DNA of 9,787 bases from Tannerella sp. (GTDB taxonomy: Bacteria > Bacteroidota > Bacteroidia > Bacteroidales > Tannerellaceae): positions 1-9,787 of the forward strand of contig JAITQL010000218.1 of NCBI GenBank assembly GCA_031288935.1, read 5' to 3'. A program made the position numbers and the translations under genes. Shown piece by piece: positions 6,882-9,787 of the stretch (its first letter is position 1; each line of letters starts with the position of its first letter). The notes below the pieces were generated by a model. It did not search any database and had not been told where the DNA came from. It saw only the letters and a program-made list of their open reading frames with translations.

Positions 6882-8543
6882 ATGACTATGAAGAAATTAA
6901 TTATACTTGGATTGGTTGGATGGGCTGTATGGACGGCCGTATCCTGCGGGGATCAGCTGGATGTGACTCCCCCGAACGCCATTACGAACGAGCAGGTGGC
7001 CGCCTTGCTGGCCACGGCGGACAGCGCGCAGCGGGAAAATATACTCAAAGGGATCACCGGCGATCTGCCGATGTTGATTTCGAGAGTACAGGTAGAAGGC
7101 GGTAACGACTGGCGCAACCAGTTTTACGTAAGCCTCCTGAACGTACGCGCCATCATGGGAAACGATGCCGTCATGGCTACCCAGGCGCGTCTTGACCGTA
7201 CCTCTCCCCCGTATGGAAAGGAACAGTACACTTTCGTCAATCAGCGGACGTCGACCTCCTCCTTCAACAGGAATTTCTGGCTGGCCGGATGGAACATGAT
7301 TCACAGCGCCAACAAGGCGTTAGCTATCCTGTCGGACGAAGTGGTAGGAAGTGCAGCTTCCCTGAAAAGGCCGCAGGCATGGGCGCATTTTGTCCGGGCA
7401 TACGGCTACAGCTGGCTGCTGGATAATTACCAGGATGCGTATGCCGTAGGAGGCGGCAGCAAACCGGGGATGCCGGTTTACCTCACCTTCGACCCGTCGC
7501 AGCCCTATCAGGCGCGTGCCACCCTGGACGAATGCTATGCGCAGATCAACAAGGATCTGGACAAGGCCATTGCCAACTATACCTTTGGTGGAACAGACGG
7601 CTTTACCGAAGCCAAAAACGATCTGGATGCCGGTTCGGCTTATTTTCTGCGCGCCCGCGTTGCCTTGCACACGGGGGATTATGCAAAAGCCATCGAGGAT
7701 CTTCAAAAACTCGTCAACCATTTCGGAGAATCGTTTATGACCGAAGAACAGTATGTGGCAAAGCAGGAAACCGTGGATGACAAAATTCAGTATTTTGCCG
7801 TCAATTCCGGCTTCATGAACCTGGAACAAAACCCGGAGGTCATTTACGGGCTTCCGTTTGCAGAGGCTACCCGTACCGGAGAAACGTCGGCTGCTTCGCC
7901 CGGACAGGCGTTGAACTGCTTTGCCACGGGGACGACCAATGGCTCCACGTTCGGAAACAACATCCTGATCGACGTCCGGCTGTATGACAAGATAGCCGAT
8001 GGCGATTACCGGAAGAATAACTTCCTGATCGAGAGCATCACGTATGAATTTGCCGATAAAAACACGCAGGAACTTTTGCCGTATGCCAACCTGAAATTTG
8101 CCAGTACGGTAGGCGTCACCGGAGGAACGAATCCCGGGCTTGCCAATGGAACTTCCATTCAAAACGACTGGGTGATCATGCGTCTTTCGGAAGTATACCT
8201 GATGCTGGCAGAAGCCTATGCAAAATCCGGCAACGAAAGCGCGGCAAAGAATACGCTGGACAAGCTGATCGCTGCCCGCACCGGCGGAACCTATGCAACG
8301 GATACCTATCCCGCAACCGCGGGCAAATCCACGCTGGAGAAGATTCAGTTGCAATGGCGCATCGAGATGTGGGGCGAAAACGGCATCGAATATTACAACA
8401 ACAAGCGCTGGAATATTCCGGTTGACCGTTCGGGATCCGCAAACCACTGGTTCAAGGAAATAGTCATTCCGGTTTCCGACCTGACCATGCAATTGCCGGA
8501 AGAAAGCGTTAACTATAACGGTCTGTTGACGCAGAATCCATAA
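6882..8543 (+). CDS. SusD/RagB-family nutrient-binding outer-membrane lipoprotein
   Basis: This 553-residue surface lipoprotein caps the SusC barrel and captures substrate. A short lipoprotein signal (MKKLIILGLVGWAVWTAVSC) ends at Cys22, the predicted lipidated residue, though the lipobox AVSC is slightly atypical. Family hallmarks follow. WNMIHSANKAL and AHFVRAYGYSWLLDNYQDAY are TPR-like helices of the N-terminal half. Then come RATLDECYAQINKDLDKA and AYFLRARVALHTGDYAKAIE. The C-terminal RagB/SusD block has VIMRLSEVYLMLAEAYAKSG and QWRIEMWGENGIEYYNNKRW, ending in an IPVSDL segment. It starts 6 bases after the susC stop, so the two form one operon. An in-frame ATG at 6888 gives MKKL, the commoner SusD beginning, and is an equally good start. 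No enzyme or surface glycan-binding lipoprotein follows before the terminator. Confidence 0.96.
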   Translation: MTMKKLIILGLVGWAVWTAVSCGDQLDVTPPNAITNEQVAALLATADSAQRENILKGITGDLPMLISRVQVEGGNDWRNQFYVSLLNVRAIMGNDAVMATQARLDRTSPPYGKEQYTFVNQRTSTSSFNRNFWLAGWNMIHSANKALAILSDEVVGSAASLKRPQAWAHFVRAYGYSWLLDNYQDAYAVGGGSKPGMPVYLTFDPSQPYQARATLDECYAQINKDLDKAIANYTFGGTDGFTEAKNDLDAGSAYFLRARVALHTGDYAKAIEDLQKLVNHFGESFMTEEQYVAKQETVDDKIQYFAVNSGFMNLEQNPEVIYGLPFAEATRTGETSAASPGQALNCFATGTTNGSTFGNNILIDVRLYDKIADGDYRKNNFLIESITYEFADKNTQELLPYANLKFASTVGVTGGTNPGLANGTSIQNDWVIMRLSEVYLMLAEAYAKSGNESAAKNTLDKLIAARTGGTYATDTYPATAGKSTLEKIQLQWRIEMWGENGIEYYNNKRWNIPVDRSGSANHWFKEIVIPVSDLTMQLPEESVNYNGLLTQNP

Positions 8544-8549
8544 GTATTT

Positions 8550-8587
8550 TCAGGGGTGGGACTTCAGGTTTCACCCCTGATTTTTTT
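8550..8587 (+). terminator. Intrinsic terminator of the susC-susD operon
   Basis: A perfect 9-pair stem, TCAGGGGTG (8550-8558) with CACCCCTGA (8572-8580), has a 13-base loop and is followed immediately by seven Ts (8581-8587). It begins 6 bases after the susD stop codon. This is the clearest regulatory structure in the window and closes the two-gene operon. Confidence 0.93.
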
Positions 8588-8639
8588 CAGCCGGACATGA
8601 TTGAATAAAGTGCGATACCCCATGACAACCGTCCGGCTG
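8588..8639. repeat. Inverted repeat abutting the terminator
   Basis: CAGCCGGAC (8588-8596) and GTCCGGCTG (8631-8639) are perfect 9-base inverted copies separated by 34 bases. The left arm starts right after the terminator T-run. No T-run follows the right arm. It could form a second 3'-end hairpin, or be a spaced operator-like pair in front of the downstream gene. The rest of 8640-8790 shows no gene I can support. Confidence 0.5.
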
Positions 8640-8795
8640 CAAAATACCCCGAACCATGCCGCCTCCCCGCCGATTGCGTTAAAAAATCCGGTATTCAATC
8701 CTGTTAGATGGCGGAAGCGCCCGGCTTCGTTACCGTGACACCCCTACGCTCCGAAATTTATTTGCCAATCGGCTGTCCGGCCGGTTTTAGTTCGC

Positions 8796-8803
8796 TATCT
8801 TTG
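8796..8803 (+). promoter_or_regulatory. Bacteroidota-type promoter -7 box (TATCTTTG) upstream of the MoxR gene
   Basis: TATCTTTG is an exact match to TAnnTTTG, followed by C. The matching -33 element is poor at the expected distance; the nearest TTTG (8761-8764) is too far upstream. The start would be near 8810, leaving a leader of about 115 bases before the MoxR ATG. The leader contains a small hairpin, CCGGC (8875-8879) with GCCGG (8885-8889) around five Ts, and turns A-rich just before the start codon. It gives the MoxR gene its own transcription unit, separate from the terminated sus operon. Confidence 0.55.
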
Positions 8804-8925
8804 CCCGCGTCGCTGAATATACCGGCTTGCAGCAGCACATTTGCGACCCCGGATGAATCTCCTGCGGTAAAAGTCCGGCTTTTTGCCGGCAGACAGTAAA
8901 ACTAAACAGACAAATAAAATACAGT

Positions 8926-9768
8926 ATGATGGAAGAAAGAACGGAAATTCTGAATCTGAATGATTTTTTGGAGAAAATCAACCGGATACGGGCGCTGATG
9001 GCCTCCGTGATTGTCGGCCAGGAGCGCGTGGTGGACTTGTTGCTTACCGTGATCCTGTCCCGCGGACACGTATTGATCGAAGGCGTTCCGGGAGTGGCAA
9101 AAACACTAATGGCAAAGCTAATATCCAAACTGATCGAAGCCCGCTTTTCGCGGATACAGTTTACGCCCGACCTGATGCCTTCGGACATTCTGGGCACGTC
9201 GGTTTTTAATTTGAAAACAAGCGAATTTAATTTCCACAAAGGCCCGGTGTTTGCCGATATGGTGCTGGTGGACGAGATTAACCGCGCTCCGGCAAAGACG
9301 CAGTCCGCCCTCTTCGAGGTAATGGAAGAACGGCAGGCCACCGTCGACGGCGTCACCTGGCCGATGAGTCCGCTGTATACCATTCTTGCCACCCAGAACC
9401 CCGTTGAACAGGAAGGTACTTACAAATTGCCCGAAGCGCAGCTGGATCGTTTCCTGATGAAAATCGTCATGCAGTATCCCACGCTGGATGAAGAAGTCCG
9501 CATCCTTGAGCGCCACCACGCCAACGTGCGGCTCACGGCGCTGGAAGAGATTGCGCCCGTCCTCACCCATGCCGGACTGATGCAACTGTGCGACTACGTC
9601 GGGAAAGTCTACATCGACCCTACACTGCTGCAATACATTGCCACGATCATCCACCAGACCCGCACAAGCAAGGCTGTTTACCTCGGCGCTTCGCCGCGTG
9701 CCTCGGTAGCGCTTATGCAGGCCTCCAAATCGTTTGCCCTTTTGCAGGGACGGATAATGCGCCTTTGA
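8926..9768 (+). CDS. MoxR-family AAA+ ATPase, C-terminally truncated
   Basis: MoxR ATPases are hexameric chaperone-like ATPases that usually act with neighbouring VWA and DUF58 proteins in envelope or stress functions. Motifs seen are Walker A GVPGVAKT (residues 53-60), Walker B VLVDEIN (Asp116, Glu117), sensor 1 ATQNP (Asn158) and the LDRF segment (173-176). Sensor 2, GASPR, is near residue 254 in the lid domain. The ATG at 8926 is followed by a second Met codon; either could start. Family members run to about 320-330 residues and continue after ALLQGR with a D-(Y/F)-V-(T/V)-P-type segment. Here the frame reads GRIMRL and stops at 280, so roughly 40-50 residues of lid are missing. The cause may be a frameshift, a junction or unreliable sequence at a contig edge. 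Core identity is certain; the end is not. Confidence 0.9.
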   Translation: MMEERTEILNLNDFLEKINRIRALMASVIVGQERVVDLLLTVILSRGHVLIEGVPGVAKTLMAKLISKLIEARFSRIQFTPDLMPSDILGTSVFNLKTSEFNFHKGPVFADMVLVDEINRAPAKTQSALFEVMEERQATVDGVTWPMSPLYTILATQNPVEQEGTYKLPEAQLDRFLMKIVMQYPTLDEEVRILERHHANVRLTALEEIAPVLTHAGLMQLCDYVGKVYIDPTLLQYIATIIHQTRTSKAVYLGASPRASVALMQASKSFALLQGRIMRL

Positions 9769-9787
9769 TGGCGAGCGTGATTAGTGT

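Noticed and set aside
8708..8899. 63-residue + ORF between susD and the MoxR gene
   Set aside because: It spans the -7 box and leader hairpin, has no recognisable domain, and its composition looks like non-coding DNA.

Overview
The window looks like chromosomal DNA from a member of the Bacteroidales (phylum Bacteroidota). Three things point there: a SusC/SusD-type outer-membrane importer pair, promoter -7 elements of the Bacteroidota type (TAnnTTTG), and start codons preceded by AT-rich leaders rather than Shine-Dalgarno sites. A family or genus cannot be fixed from the sequence alone.

Layout. (1) About 25-2266 is a two-gene operon on the + strand: mtaB, a tRNA methylthiotransferase, followed 13 bases later by an LpxL/HtrB-type lipid A acyltransferase. 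(2) 2267-3218 is a 952-base stretch with no convincing gene. It holds a stem-loop right after the acyltransferase, a good Bacteroidota -7 box at 2508, a terminator-like hairpin ending in seven Ts at 2784-2790, and a tandem array of six 21-base units at 2909-3029. Each unit is a 16-base dyad able to form a six-pair stem around a tetraloop, plus a 5-base spacer. (3) 3219-8543 is a susC-susD pair with a 6-base gap, closed by a strong intrinsic terminator at 8550-8587. (4) 8544-8925 is a 382-base gap with a second inverted repeat, several copies of a GTCCGGC heptamer and a clear -7 box. (5) 8926-9768 is a MoxR-family AAA+ ATPase whose C-terminal lid is cut short just before the window ends.

How the genes work together. 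MtaB modifies t6A37 in tRNA and the acyltransferase finishes lipid A. Their close spacing suggests co-transcription, but they are not in one pathway. The SusC-like barrel and its SusD-like lipoprotein should form one importer for a bulky nutrient across the outer membrane. No enzyme, sigma/anti-sigma pair or sensor lies beside it in this window, so the substrate cannot be inferred. MoxR ATPases usually head operons with DUF58 and von Willebrand (VWA) proteins, which would lie beyond the right edge.

The most unusual element is the 21-base palindrome array about 190 bases upstream of susC. The two arms of its dyads change together (T-A to G-C), and a two-unit (42-base) alternation is visible. 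That is what selection on, or turnover of, paired structure would produce, and it is not explained by any protein reading frame.
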